A stretch of DNA of 64,000 nt, taken from NCBI GenBank assembly GCA_013204985.1, contig JABMLG010000001.1:785124-849123 (forward strand). The letters run 5' to 3'. The DNA is from Microbacteriaceae bacterium VKM Ac-2855 (GTDB taxonomy: Bacteria > Actinomycetota > Actinomycetes > Actinomycetales > Microbacteriaceae). The position numbers and the translations under genes are program-made. Of the stretch, positions 30,311-38,518 are shown piece by piece (the stretch's first letter is position 1; the number at the start of each line of letters is the position of its first letter). Below the pieces are notes generated by a model, which saw nothing but the letters and a program-made list of their open reading frames with translations, was not told the DNA's origin and ran no database searches.

Positions 30311-32019
30311 TTGTCGACCTTCTCACGAGCGCCGCCCGGGATGGCAGCGAGGAGGGCTTGTGTGTACTTCTGTTGCGGATCCGCGAAGACCGAAGCGGTC
30401 GTGCCCTGCTCCTCCACGCGGCCGCGATTGAGCACGGCGACCCGGTGCGAGACCTGCGCGACGACCGCGAGGTCGTGCGAGATGAAGAGGTAAGAGACGC
30501 CGAGTTCGCGCTGCAATTCGACCAGCAGCTCCAGGATCTGCGCCTGCACCGAGACGTCGAGCGCCGAGACCGGCTCGTCGAGGAGCACCAACTCGGGTCC
30601 GACGGAGAGCGCGCGGGCGATCGCGACACGCTGGCGCTGGCCGCCGGAGAGCTCGGCCGGCAGCCGCGACAGGAACGACTCGGGCAGGCCGACCCTGTCC
30701 AGCAGCTCTTTCGCGCGAGCCAGGCGGGTCGCGCGGTTGCCGATCCGAAACGAAACGAGCGGCTCGACGACGCTTTCCAGCACGGTGAAGCGCGGATCCA
30801 GCGCGGCGAAGGGGTTCTGGTGCACGAGCTGCACGCGGCGGCGGAGCGGGCGCCACTGCTTCCAGCTGGCGTTCGTGATGTCCTCGCCCTCGAAGAAGAC
30901 GGAGCCTGAGGTCGGCTTCTCGAGGCCCAGAGCGACGCGCAGCGCGGTCGTCTTACCGGAGCCCGACTCGCCCACGATCGCGAGCGTCTGCCCGGCGCGG
31001 ATGGAGAACGAGACATCGTCGAGAGCGCGGAACGGCTCGCGACCGCCGGGAAGCGCGAAGTCCTTCGTGACGTTGTCGATGCGCAGGATCTCGGGAGCAT
31101 CCTCCACCGTCGTGTACCGCGGCCGCACCTGGCCACCGTGTCCGAGGCCGGGGGCGGCGGCGATCAGCTGCTTCGTGTACGCCTCGCGGGGCGCAACGAG
31201 GATCCGACCGGGGGCGCCCGCTTCCACGACGAGACCCTGCTGCATCACCAGCACACGGTCGGCCCGGTCGGCGGCGACGGCGAGGTCGTGGGTGATGATC
31301 AGCAGCGAGATGCCGCGCTCGGCGACCAGGTGCTGCAGGTGATCGAGGATGCGCTTCTGCACCGTCACGTCGAGCGCCGAGGTCGGCTCGTCGGCGATGA
31401 TGAGTTTCGGATGCCCGGCGAGCGCGATCGCGATCAGCACGCGCTGGCGCAGGCCTCCCGAGAGCTCGTGCGGGTACTGCTTCGCGCGCAGCTCCGGGTC
31501 GTCGATGCCCGCATCCTGGAGCGCGACGAGCACCTCGGCGTCGACCGACGGCTTGGCGACTCCTCGGAGTCGCACCGCTTCGGCCACCTGGGTACCGACG
31601 CGCTGGGTGGGGTTCAGGCCGACCATCGGGTCCTGCGGGACGAGCCCGACGACGCGCCCGCGGATCGTCCGCAGCTGGTTGTCGGATGCGTGTGTGACGT
31701 CCACGCCGTCGATGCGGATCGACCCCGCCGTCACGTGTCCGTTGGTCGGCAGCAGACCGATCACGGCGTTGGCCGTGGTCGTCTTGCCGGACCCGGACTC
31801 GCCGACCACGGCGACGACCTCGCCCGGCGCGATCATGAGCGATACGTCGTGCACGGCGGGCTTCGCCGTCTTCTTGTCGCGCCCGTAACGGACCTCGAGG
31901 CCCCGGATCTCGACGATGGGTGTTGCTCCCGAGCTCGTGGCTTCGGCGGGGACTGTGCCGGGGACAGTGGATTCGGCGGGGACGCGGGCTTCGGCGGGGA
32001 CGCGGGCTTCGGCGGTCAT
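30307..32019 (-). CDS. Fused double ATPase of operon 2 ABC importer (DppD-DppF fusion)
   Basis: Cytoplasmic ATPase of 570 residues with two nucleotide-binding domains: Walker A GESGSGKTTTANAV and GESGSGKTTALRVA, signatures LSGGLRQ and LSGGQRQ, Walker B LIIADEPTSALD and LVLLDEPVSALD. It drives the two permeases directly upstream. The first 25 residues are a repeat of EARVPA units made by an 18-bp DNA duplication and are probably disordered. The ATG overlaps the permease stop and its own stop overlaps the PanE-like start, both by ATGA. Highly similar in layout to the ATPase at 905-2536. Confidence 0.92.
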   Translation of the reverse strand: MTAEARVPAEARVPAESTVPGTVPAEATSSGATPIVEIRGLEVRYGRDKKTAKPAVHDVSLMIAPGEVVAVVGESGSGKTTTANAVIGLLPTNGHVTAGSIRIDGVDVTHASDNQLRTIRGRVVGLVPQDPMVGLNPTQRVGTQVAEAVRLRGVAKPSVDAEVLVALQDAGIDDPELRAKQYPHELSGGLRQRVLIAIALAGHPKLIIADEPTSALDVTVQKRILDHLQHLVAERGISLLIITHDLAVAADRADRVLVMQQGLVVEAGAPGRILVAPREAYTKQLIAAAPGLGHGGQVRPRYTTVEDAPEILRIDNVTKDFALPGGREPFRALDDVSFSIRAGQTLAIVGESGSGKTTALRVALGLEKPTSGSVFFEGEDITNASWKQWRPLRRRVQLVHQNPFAALDPRFTVLESVVEPLVSFRIGNRATRLARAKELLDRVGLPESFLSRLPAELSGGQRQRVAIARALSVGPELVLLDEPVSALDVSVQAQILELLVELQRELGVSYLFISHDLAVVAQVSHRVAVLNRGRVEEQGTTASVFADPQQKYTQALLAAIPGGAREKVDK

Positions 32020-32921
32020 CGCTGCACCTCTTCGATCGTCTTGGAGATGTGGTTCAGGCCGAACACCAGCAGGCCCACGAAGAGGCCGGGCAGGAGCGAG
32101 AGCCACGGGCTGGTGACCAGGAAGTTGCGGCCGTTGGAGATGAGGGTGCCCCACTCCGCGGCGGGAGGCGCGGCGCCGAAGCCGAGGAAGCTCAGCGCGG
32201 CCACCGCGATGATCGCGGCGCCGAAGTCGAGCACCGCGAGCACCGCCACAGGGCCCCAGGAGTTCGGCAGCACGTGCTTGACCAGGACGCGCAGCCACGA
32301 GGCGCCGCCGGTGCGGGCCGCCTCGACGTAGGGCAGTGTCTTCACGCGCAGCACCTCGGCCCGCGTGGTGCGGGCGAAGCCGGGCACGATGCCCACACCG
32401 ACCGCGATCGCGACCGGGATCGTGCCGAAGCCGATCGCCGTGACGATGGCGAGGGCGAGCAGCAGGCCGGGGATGGCGAGCAGCACATCCACGACGCGCA
32501 TCACGACGGCGTCGATCCAGCCACCGAAGAAGCCGGAGACCACACCGAGCACGAGACCGGCGACGAGCGCGATGACGATCGCCAGGAGCGTGGCCTGGAT
32601 CGTCAGCGCGCCGCCGTGCAGTACGCGGGCGAAGAGGTCGCGACCCAGCTCATCCGTGCCGAACGGATGCGTGAGGTTCGGGGCGAGCAGCTTGTCGGCC
32701 GGCGCCGTCGCGTTCGGGTCGTAGCCCGTGAAGAGAGCGGGAGCGATCGCCGAGATCAGCACGAAGAGCACGAAGGCGAGGGCCACGACGAAGCCGGGGC
32801 GGCGCAGCAGTGCTCGCGCGGTGGCGATCCGTCGGGCGGAGCGACCGTGACCGCCCCTCTCCGCGACGGGTGCCGCAGCAGCGGGTTCGGTCACGGTCTC
32901 GCGGGTCAGTTCGAGCGTCAT
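32016..32921 (-). CDS. ABC importer permease, DppC-like (operon 2)
   Basis: Membrane subunit of 301 residues. After a polar N-terminal tail there are six helices, with the family marker HPFGTDELGRDLFARVLHGG, and the EAA loop EAARTGGASWLRVLVKHVLP that contacts the ATPase. LSFLGFGAAPPAAEWGTLIS near the C-terminus is a further DppC signature. ATG at 32921 follows the DppB stop by two bases, with GGTGAG as the ribosome site. It is homologous to the partial gene at 1-908. Confidence 0.92.
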   Translation of the reverse strand: MTLELTRETVTEPAAAAPVAERGGHGRSARRIATARALLRRPGFVVALAFVLFVLISAIAPALFTGYDPNATAPADKLLAPNLTHPFGTDELGRDLFARVLHGGALTIQATLLAIVIALVAGLVLGVVSGFFGGWIDAVVMRVVDVLLAIPGLLLALAIVTAIGFGTIPVAIAVGVGIVPGFARTTRAEVLRVKTLPYVEAARTGGASWLRVLVKHVLPNSWGPVAVLAVLDFGAAIIAVAALSFLGFGAAPPAAEWGTLISNGRNFLVTSPWLSLLPGLFVGLLVFGLNHISKTIEEVQR

Positions 32922-32923
32922 GG

Positions 32924-33940
32924 TCAGCTCACCTTCGGGGTGTGGGTGATGCGCGGATCGAGCAGCGGATAGAGGAGGTCGACGATCAGGTTCACCACGA
33001 CGAAAGCGGCGGCCGCGAGCACCACGATGGCCTGGACCACGGGCACGTCCTGCGTGAGCACCGACTCCTGAGCGAGGGTGCCGATCCCCTGCCGGGCGAA
33101 GATCGTCTCGGTGACGATCGCGCCGGTGACGGTGGAGCCGACGAGCAGACCGAGGATGGTCAGCGTCGGCAGCGCCGCGTTGCGGAATGCGTGCTTCCAC
33201 TGGATCGCACTGCGCGAGAGCCCTTTCGCCCGGGCCGTGGTGATGTACGCCTCCCCCAGCGTGTCCGCGAACGAGCGCGAGAGCACCTGGGCGAAGACCG
33301 CCGAGGTCGGGATCGCCATGGTCACCGCCGGCAGGATCAGCGACTCCGGTCCGTTCTGACCGGTCGAGGGCAACAGGTGCAGGGTGAAGGCGAAGACCTG
33401 GATGAGCAGCAGACCGATCCAGAAGGAGGGGAACGCGACGCCGACCGAGGGAAGCCGGTTCAGGAAGACCTTGGCCGGCTTCCACTGCACGAACGCGGCG
33501 AGGTAGGCGATGGCGATGCCGGAGACGAGAGCGATCACGATCGCGAGGATGCTCAGCTGCACCGTGCCGGGCAGACGCTGTGCGATCAGCTCTGTCACGG
33601 GCACCCCCTTCGTGATCGAGGTGCCGAAGTCGCCCTGCAGCGCGTTCGTCAACATCGTGAAGTACTGCAGCCAGACCGGCTTGTCGAGGCCGTACTGTGC
33701 CTGCGCATCCGCCAGCTGGGTCGGGGTGAGCGAGTCCACCTCGACGTTGTTGGCCGAGAGCAGCAGAGCGAGCGGGTCGCTCGGCAGCAGCCACAGCACC
33801 GCGAAGGTCACCGTGTAGGCGGCCCAGAGCACGAGCACGGCCTGGCCGACGCGGCCGAGGATGTAGCGGGCGAGCCCGTATCGGGCGCTGCGGCCCGCTT
33901 TGACGGGGCTCGCATCCGGCGCGATGGCGATCGTGGCCAT
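32924..33940 (-). CDS. ABC importer permease, DppB-like (operon 2)
   Basis: Membrane subunit of 338 residues pairing with DppC to form the channel. The first helix is GQAVLVLWAAYTVTFAVLWL, the periplasmic segment QYGLDKPVWLQYFTMLTNAL follows, and the EAA-type loop is TARAKGLSRSAIQWKHAFRN. ETIFARQGIGTLAQESVLTQ near the C-terminus is typical. ATG at 33940 has GAAAGGAC upstream and is preferred over an in-frame ATG at 34003. A hairpin lies between it and the binding protein, so fewer transcripts may reach the permeases than the lipoprotein. Confidence 0.92.
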   Translation of the reverse strand: MATIAIAPDASPVKAGRSARYGLARYILGRVGQAVLVLWAAYTVTFAVLWLLPSDPLALLLSANNVEVDSLTPTQLADAQAQYGLDKPVWLQYFTMLTNALQGDFGTSITKGVPVTELIAQRLPGTVQLSILAIVIALVSGIAIAYLAAFVQWKPAKVFLNRLPSVGVAFPSFWIGLLLIQVFAFTLHLLPSTGQNGPESLILPAVTMAIPTSAVFAQVLSRSFADTLGEAYITTARAKGLSRSAIQWKHAFRNAALPTLTILGLLVGSTVTGAIVTETIFARQGIGTLAQESVLTQDVPVVQAIVVLAAAAFVVVNLIVDLLYPLLDPRITHTPKVS

Positions 33941-33957
33941 GTCGTGTCCTTTCGGTG

Positions 33958-34009
33958 AGGGGGTCGTCACTCCGTCACGCCGCGGAGCGGGGCGGAGTGA
34001 CAACCCCCT
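33958..34009. terminator. Intra-operon hairpin, family A
   Basis: Arms 33958-33974 and 33993-34009 pair over 17 bases with one mismatch (right arm CGGAGTGACAACCCCCT). It lies just after the binding-protein stop and before the DppB gene, so it would be a partial terminator that favours lipoprotein over permease. The same sequence forms the terminator at 48719-48771. Confidence 0.7.
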
Positions 34010-34015
34010 GAGGGG

Positions 34016-35683
34016 TTACTTCTGCAGCCAGACGCCGGCGAAGTCGCCGAACGCCTCGGAGGTGAAGCGGAAGCCGTGCACCGCGGACGAGACGCCCACC
34101 GTCTGCACACGTTCTGCGAAGGGGAACACCAGAGCGTTCTCGATCAGGTAGTCCTGCAGCTGGGCGTAGACCTTCGCTCGCTCCGTGGTGTCGATGGTCG
34201 ACGTGCCCTGGTCGAGCAGGGCCTGCACCTCCGTGGCCTGTTCGGCCGTGAAGTTGTTCGTGGCCTGCGACTTCGAACCGGCGTAGCGCGGGTCGATGAT
34301 CCACTGGATCACGCCCGGGTCGGCGCGGGTGTAGTAGGTCGAGATGAGGTCGTAGTCACCCGAGTTGAGCACCTCGCTGCGCTGAGCCGCGGTGATGACG
34401 TTCAGCTCGAGGTCGATGCCGACCTGCTTGAGCTGGTCCTGGACGAGCTGGTCGCCGGAGCCGAACTGGGTCACGATCGGCGTCGAGAGCGTGAGCTTCT
34501 GGCCGTCCTTGTAGCGGTAGCCGTCATCACCGAGCGTCCAGCCGGCCTCGTCCAGCAGCTCGTTCGCGCCGTCCTCGTCGAAGGCGATCGCCTTCGACTG
34601 GTCCTCGTAGTAGGGCGTGGTGGTGTCGTAGACACCGGTCGCCGCCGGGTAGTCGGCGCTGTAGACGGTGGACGCGTAGGTCTCCTTGTCGATCGCCTTC
34701 TGCACGGCCTGGCGCACCTTCTCGTCGGAGAGGATCTTGCCCTCGGCGACGTTCGGGTAATAGTTGTAGGCGGGGCCCGGCAGCGAACGCGATTCGACGG
34801 TGTCGCCACCAGAGGTGATCAGCGCCTGGTCGTTTTCGGAGATCGGGGTGCGGCCCCAGGCGATGTCGATCGCGTCACTGGTGAGCTGGCCGACGCGGAC
34901 GCTGTCCTCGGCGACGTACGTGATCGAGATGCCGTCGAGGTAAGCCTCACCGGTGTTCTCGCGAAGCTCGGAGCCCCAGGCGTAGCCGTCGCGCTTCGAG
35001 AGCTCGATGCCCGTGCCGGGGGTGTAGGAGTCGAGCACGAACGGGCCGGAACCGATCAGTCCGGTGCCGAGGCAGCGGGTGGTCGGGTCCTCCGCGTAGG
35101 AGGACGCGGCGAGGATCGCGAGGTTCGTCGTCGAGGTGCCCTGCAGGAAGGATGCGTTGGGCGTCGCGAACTTCACCACGACGGTGTCGTCGTCGACGAC
35201 CTCGGTCGTGTCGTAGCCCGAGAGGTAGACCCCGCCGTACGCGGCGGGCAGGGTGGCCAGGGTCGCCTTGTCGTTGTCGAATGCGGTCTTGACGCTGGTG
35301 GCGTCGAACTTCGTGCCGTCCGAGAAGGTGACGTCGTCGCGCAGGTTGAACGTGTACTCGGTCCCCGCGTCGTTGACGCTCCAGTCGGTCGCGAGCCAGG
35401 GCTTGAGCTCGCCGGTCTCCGGGTCCTGGTCGGTCAGCGAGTCCGCGAAGTTGCGGATCACCGTGCGGTGCTCGATCCAGTAGACCTGGAACGGGTCGAC
35501 GCACGCGAAGGCCGCGTTGTCGGGGAAGAACGCGAGCTTCAGCGTTCCGCCGGCGACCGGGGTCGCGTCATCGGAGGCGGGGGCCGCTTCGGTTCCGGCG
35601 GAGCAGGCGGTGAGGCTCAGGCCGGCGGCGACGGCGAGAACCGTCGCGACCTTCCACGAGCGTCGGAATCGGGTGGTCTTCAT
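34016..35683 (-). CDS. Solute-binding lipoprotein, peptide/nickel family (operon 2)
   Basis: Extracytoplasmic receptor of 555 residues for the importer encoded downstream. Signal peptide and lipobox LTAC (Cys about 27), then an Ala/Asp linker. Family-5 landmarks include FACVDPFQVYWIEHRTVIRN, NDAGTEYTFNLRDDVTFSDG, IGSGPFVLDSYTPGTG and the C-terminal FSSAVHGFRFTSEAFGDFAG-like end (VSSAVHGFRFTSEAFG). It is a close paralogue of 19697-21373, with the most change in the parts that normally line the ligand pocket, so ligands are probably related. It follows the SfnB-like gene by 90 bases. Confidence 0.93.
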   Translation of the reverse strand: MKTTRFRRSWKVATVLAVAAGLSLTACSAGTEAAPASDDATPVAGGTLKLAFFPDNAAFACVDPFQVYWIEHRTVIRNFADSLTDQDPETGELKPWLATDWSVNDAGTEYTFNLRDDVTFSDGTKFDATSVKTAFDNDKATLATLPAAYGGVYLSGYDTTEVVDDDTVVVKFATPNASFLQGTSTTNLAILAASSYAEDPTTRCLGTGLIGSGPFVLDSYTPGTGIELSKRDGYAWGSELRENTGEAYLDGISITYVAEDSVRVGQLTSDAIDIAWGRTPISENDQALITSGGDTVESRSLPGPAYNYYPNVAEGKILSDEKVRQAVQKAIDKETYASTVYSADYPAATGVYDTTTPYYEDQSKAIAFDEDGANELLDEAGWTLGDDGYRYKDGQKLTLSTPIVTQFGSGDQLVQDQLKQVGIDLELNVITAAQRSEVLNSGDYDLISTYYTRADPGVIQWIIDPRYAGSKSQATNNFTAEQATEVQALLDQGTSTIDTTERAKVYAQLQDYLIENALVFPFAERVQTVGVSSAVHGFRFTSEAFGDFAGVWLQK

Positions 35684-35773
35684 GGGGATGCTGTGTCCTC
35701 TGGTGGTGCGGATGGGGAGAAGTCGCCCGCGAGGGCGATGGGGAGCAGCCGGTGGCGATCAGGCCGGTGGCGA

Positions 35774-36982
35774 TCAGGCCGGAGCCGTGTAGCTCGCGAG
35801 CGAGCGGCGCCCGGCGATGAGCAGCGCGGCGTCGTCCTGCGGCGGATGCACGCGCGAGGCGAGCAGGTCGCGCAGGTGCCGCTCCAGCGGGTTGTGCCGG
35901 GTGAGGCCGGGGTTGCCGAGCGCGGCGACCGCGGTCTGCACCGCCGTGATCGCGGATCGGGTCGCGAGCAGCTTGGCGACGACGAGGCGCTCGCTCACGC
36001 CCGGGTCACCCGCATCCGCTCGTGCCGCGAGACCGAAGAGCACCTCTTCGGCCTGGATGAGCTGCGCCTCGATCTCACCGGCGACGGACTGGATCCGCTC
36101 GGTGGTCGCGATGGGCTTGCCGAGCGAGGTGGGGACGCGCTCGTTGGCGAAGCGGACGAAGAAGTCCTGCGCCGCGCGTCCGACACCCACGTAGAGCGCC
36201 GTGATGGCCAGCCCGATGGGCCCACCCGTCTCGCGCGGGATCTTCGACACCGGTACGCCGGTGAAGTACTCGGCCGGGATCTCGACATTGTCGTAGATCA
36301 CGTCGTGCGTGCTGGTCGCGCGCTGGCCGAGGTGGTCCCAGGTCTTCTCGATGGTGATGCCCGGCAGAGTCGCCGGCACGATCGCGTGCGCGAGTTCGGG
36401 TTCGCCGGACTCGGTGTCGTGGTTCACGGCCCACACCAAGTGGTACGCGAGGCCCTCGGAGCCGGTGGCGAAGCCCTTGCGGCCGTTGAGCACCCAGCCG
36501 TCGGCCGTGCGCACGACCGTTGTGTTCGGCAGGCCGCCTCGGGCCGGGGCGCCCCATTCGGGCTCGGCCCGAATCGCGTTGAGCAGCTGCGGCTTCTCGA
36601 TCGAGTCCGCCACGAGCGAGCGGTAGAGCTCCTCCGGCCACGTCGGCGCCACGGCCTGGAACAGGTGCTGGAACACGGTCATCGCCGTGATCAGCGCGAC
36701 CGACGGGTCACCCTTGCCCAACGCCTCGAAGACGCGGACGAGATCGAGCGTCGAGATGGCCCGCCCGCCGTAGTGCGGTGCGATGCCGATCGTGAGCAGC
36801 CCGGCCTCGTGAACGGCGTGGATGCCCTTCCACGGGAACTCCGCGGTGCGGTCGTAGTACTCGGCCGTCTCGGCGAGTCGTGCGGTGACGGCGGCGAGGG
36901 CCGCATCCGACAGGTCGGCGAGCGGGATGCGCGCGTCGGACGGGGACTGCGCCGGTGCGGCCGGCGTCTCGATCAGCGTCAT
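35774..36982 (-). CDS. Acyl-CoA dehydrogenase-like flavoprotein, SfnB/DszC type (operon 2)
   Basis: A 402-residue relative of SfnB/DszC, reduced-flavin monooxygenases of sulfur scavenging with an acyl-CoA dehydrogenase fold. Visible blocks are TAEFPWKGIHAVHEAGLLTI, GDPSVALITAMTVFQHLFQA, GRKGFATGSEGLAYHLVWAV, WDHLGQRATSTHDVIYDNVE and the C-terminal RHNPLERHLRDLLASRVHPP. ATG at 36982 overlaps the SsuD-like stop by ATGA. It is paralogous, over its full length, to 21468-22637, and occupies the same place in its operon. Confidence 0.9.
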   Translation of the reverse strand: MTLIETPAAPAQSPSDARIPLADLSDAALAAVTARLAETAEYYDRTAEFPWKGIHAVHEAGLLTIGIAPHYGGRAISTLDLVRVFEALGKGDPSVALITAMTVFQHLFQAVAPTWPEELYRSLVADSIEKPQLLNAIRAEPEWGAPARGGLPNTTVVRTADGWVLNGRKGFATGSEGLAYHLVWAVNHDTESGEPELAHAIVPATLPGITIEKTWDHLGQRATSTHDVIYDNVEIPAEYFTGVPVSKIPRETGGPIGLAITALYVGVGRAAQDFFVRFANERVPTSLGKPIATTERIQSVAGEIEAQLIQAEEVLFGLAARADAGDPGVSERLVVAKLLATRSAITAVQTAVAALGNPGLTRHNPLERHLRDLLASRVHPPQDDAALLIAGRRSLASYTAPA

Positions 36983-38151
36983 GCCTCGACCAGCTCGCGC
37001 TCGCGGACGACCTGGGCCAGCTCGGGCTGCGCGACGACCTCGCCGCGGCGACCGGTGGCCTCGCGGTGAGCGAGTTCCTGACGCACCAGGGGGATGACGT
37101 AACGGCCGTAGTCGACGGCGTCGTTGAGGTTGTCGTAACCGCGGATCGAGATCAGGTCGGCGCCGAGGTCGATGTAGTCGAGGATCGCGGCGGCCACGGT
37201 CTCGGGGGTGCCGACGAGGGCGGTGGATGCGCCCTGCGCACCGGTGGCCTTCGCGGTGGGCGTCCACAGCGCGCGGTCGTGCAGGTCGCCGCGGTCGGCG
37301 ATCTCGAGCAGGCGCTGCGAACCGCGGTTGGCGGGTCCGTCCGTTCCCGGGGTCTGCACCCAGAGGCCGCCCTTGCGCGTCTGCCCGCCGGCGCGACCCT
37401 CGAGGATCGCGAGGGTATTGTGCGCCTTCTCCCACGCGAGTGCCTCGGTCGGCGCGATGATCGGGCGGAAGGTGACCCAGGTGCGCGGGGTATCGGTACG
37501 GCCGGCGGCACGGGCCGCAGCGGCGACGCGGTCGATCTGCTCCTGCGTGTCCTTGAGCGGCTCGCCCCAGAGGCCGAAGATGTCGGCCAGCGCGCCACCC
37601 TGACGGTACGCGTCGTCGCTGGAGCCGCCGACGGAGATCGGGATATCGCCGTTGACCGGGCGCACCCGCGAGACGAAGTCCTCGAAGGAGTAGTACGTGC
37701 CCGCGTGATCGAACGGCTCGGTGTTCGACCAGACCGCGCGGAGGATGCGGATGTACTCCTCCTGGCGCTCGTAACGCTCGGTCTTGTTCAGGCGGTCGCC
37801 CTCGCGTGCCTGCTCGTGGTCGTTGCCACCGGCGATGAAGTGCACGACCGCTCGGCCGTTCGAGAGCTGGTCGAGCGTGGCGAGCGCCTTGGCGGCGACG
37901 GTCGGGTAGATGGTGTTCGGTCGCAGCGCGACGATCGGCTTGATGTGCTCCGTGTACTGCGTCACGGCGGAGGCGATCGTGAAGGGATCGTGACCGGCCG
38001 AGCCATAAGGCACCAGCGTGTAGTCGAATCCGCCGTCTTCGAGGATGCGCGAGTAGCGCTTGAGGTGCGCGACATCGATCTTCGGGTCGGTGAGCCCGTT
38101 GATCTCGTTGGCGGCGTTGACGTTGATGGCGGAGATGAACTCGACGGTCAT
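36979..38151 (-). CDS. Alkanesulfonate monooxygenase-like (SsuD-type) LLM enzyme (operon 2)
   Basis: A 390-residue reduced-flavin monooxygenase of the SsuD type and the first structural gene of operon 2. Landmarks match its paralogue at 22634-23800: TVEFISAINVNAANEINGLT, LEDGGFDYTLVPYGSAGHDP, KPIVALRPNTIYPTVAAKAL, SNGRAVVHFIAGGNDHEQAR and ISVGGSSDDAYRQGGALADI. The ATG at 38151 has GGAAA about eight bases upstream. A 47-codon leader peptide ends 129 bases before the start, and the intervening RNA can form a strong GCGCCT-CTG-AGGCGC-type stem. Desulfonation under sulfur limitation is the likeliest role; the substrate is unknown. Confidence 0.9.
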   Translation of the reverse strand: MTVEFISAINVNAANEINGLTDPKIDVAHLKRYSRILEDGGFDYTLVPYGSAGHDPFTIASAVTQYTEHIKPIVALRPNTIYPTVAAKALATLDQLSNGRAVVHFIAGGNDHEQAREGDRLNKTERYERQEEYIRILRAVWSNTEPFDHAGTYYSFEDFVSRVRPVNGDIPISVGGSSDDAYRQGGALADIFGLWGEPLKDTQEQIDRVAAAARAAGRTDTPRTWVTFRPIIAPTEALAWEKAHNTLAILEGRAGGQTRKGGLWVQTPGTDGPANRGSQRLLEIADRGDLHDRALWTPTAKATGAQGASTALVGTPETVAAAILDYIDLGADLISIRGYDNLNDAVDYGRYVIPLVRQELAHREATGRRGEVVAQPELAQVVRERELVEA

Positions 38152-38280
38152 GACTGTTTCCTTTGCGGGGAGGGAGAGGTGTTCGGGCGCGACGAAGGTC
38201 CCGGAGGGTGCACGAGGATGCGGCTGCGCGGGGAGACCAGCCGGAAGAGGCGCCTCAGAGGCGCGCGCGGATGGGGCGTG

Positions 38281-38424
38281 CTACGACAGCGGACAGGAAC
38301 ATCCGCGCACCAGCGCGTAGCCGTTCCTGTCCGGGAGCATTCGCATCATCATCATCTCGGCCCGCGCGTCGGCGCTCTGCACGCCGGAGGGCGTGAGGCG
38401 CACGGAGGCACGGTTCGAGGTCAT
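38281..38424 (-). CDS. Leader peptide with C-terminal RGCSCP, upstream of operon 2
   Basis: A 47-codon frame starting M-T-S-N-R-A, with AEMMMMRMLPD in the middle and ending ALVRGCSCPLS before TAG. It shares M-x-x-N-R-A, the M-R-M-hydrophobic-x-D block and V-R-G-C-S-C-P with the operon 1 leader, although the DNA between these blocks has diverged, so selection acts on the peptide or its codons. ATG at 38424 is six bases after -10 box TAGCGT, implying leaderless translation. I infer that ribosome pausing at the two Cys codons controls the SsuD-like operon. Four consecutive Met codons are unusual. Confidence 0.8.
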   Translation of the reverse strand: MTSNRASVRLTPSGVQSADARAEMMMMRMLPDRNGYALVRGCSCPLS

Positions 38425-38430
38425 GCTGCA

Positions 38431-38461
38431 ACGCTAGGTGCCGAGCACCGATCGCGTCCAA
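38431..38461 (-). promoter_or_regulatory. Promoter of operon 2 leader
   Basis: Minus-strand TTGGAC (38461-38456), 19 bases, TAGCGT (38436-38431), six bases, ATG at 38424. Every distance equals that of the operon 1 leader promoter at 24033-24063. Confidence 0.65.
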
Positions 38462-38504
38462 CGATGAAAGCGGATGACTTCCGATCAACTAAGCCGATCG
38501 TTGG
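38458..38504. promoter_or_regulatory. Inverted repeat between operon 2 and the divergent kinase gene
   Basis: CCAACGAT (38458-38465) and ATCGTTGG (38497-38504) are perfect inverted repeats 31 bases apart. The first overlaps the TTGGAC box of operon 2 and the second lies just before the -10-like TAACTT of the sensor kinase gene. A dimer binding both could couple the two promoters. Confidence 0.45.
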
Positions 38505-38518
38505 TAACTTTTCGACAT

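Noticed and set aside
30307..31136. 875-codon minus-strand frame joining the alpha/beta hydrolase to upstream sequence
   Set aside because: The upstream part is an out-of-frame shadow of the ATPase and PanE-like genes; the hydrolase has its own ATG at 29294 overlapping the PanE stop.
34076..37069. Very long plus-strand open frame (997 codons) opposite the lipoprotein and flavoprotein genes
   Set aside because: It is the antisense shadow of two well-supported genes, with Arg/Val/Asp-rich low-information sequence. High GC removes stops on the opposite strand.
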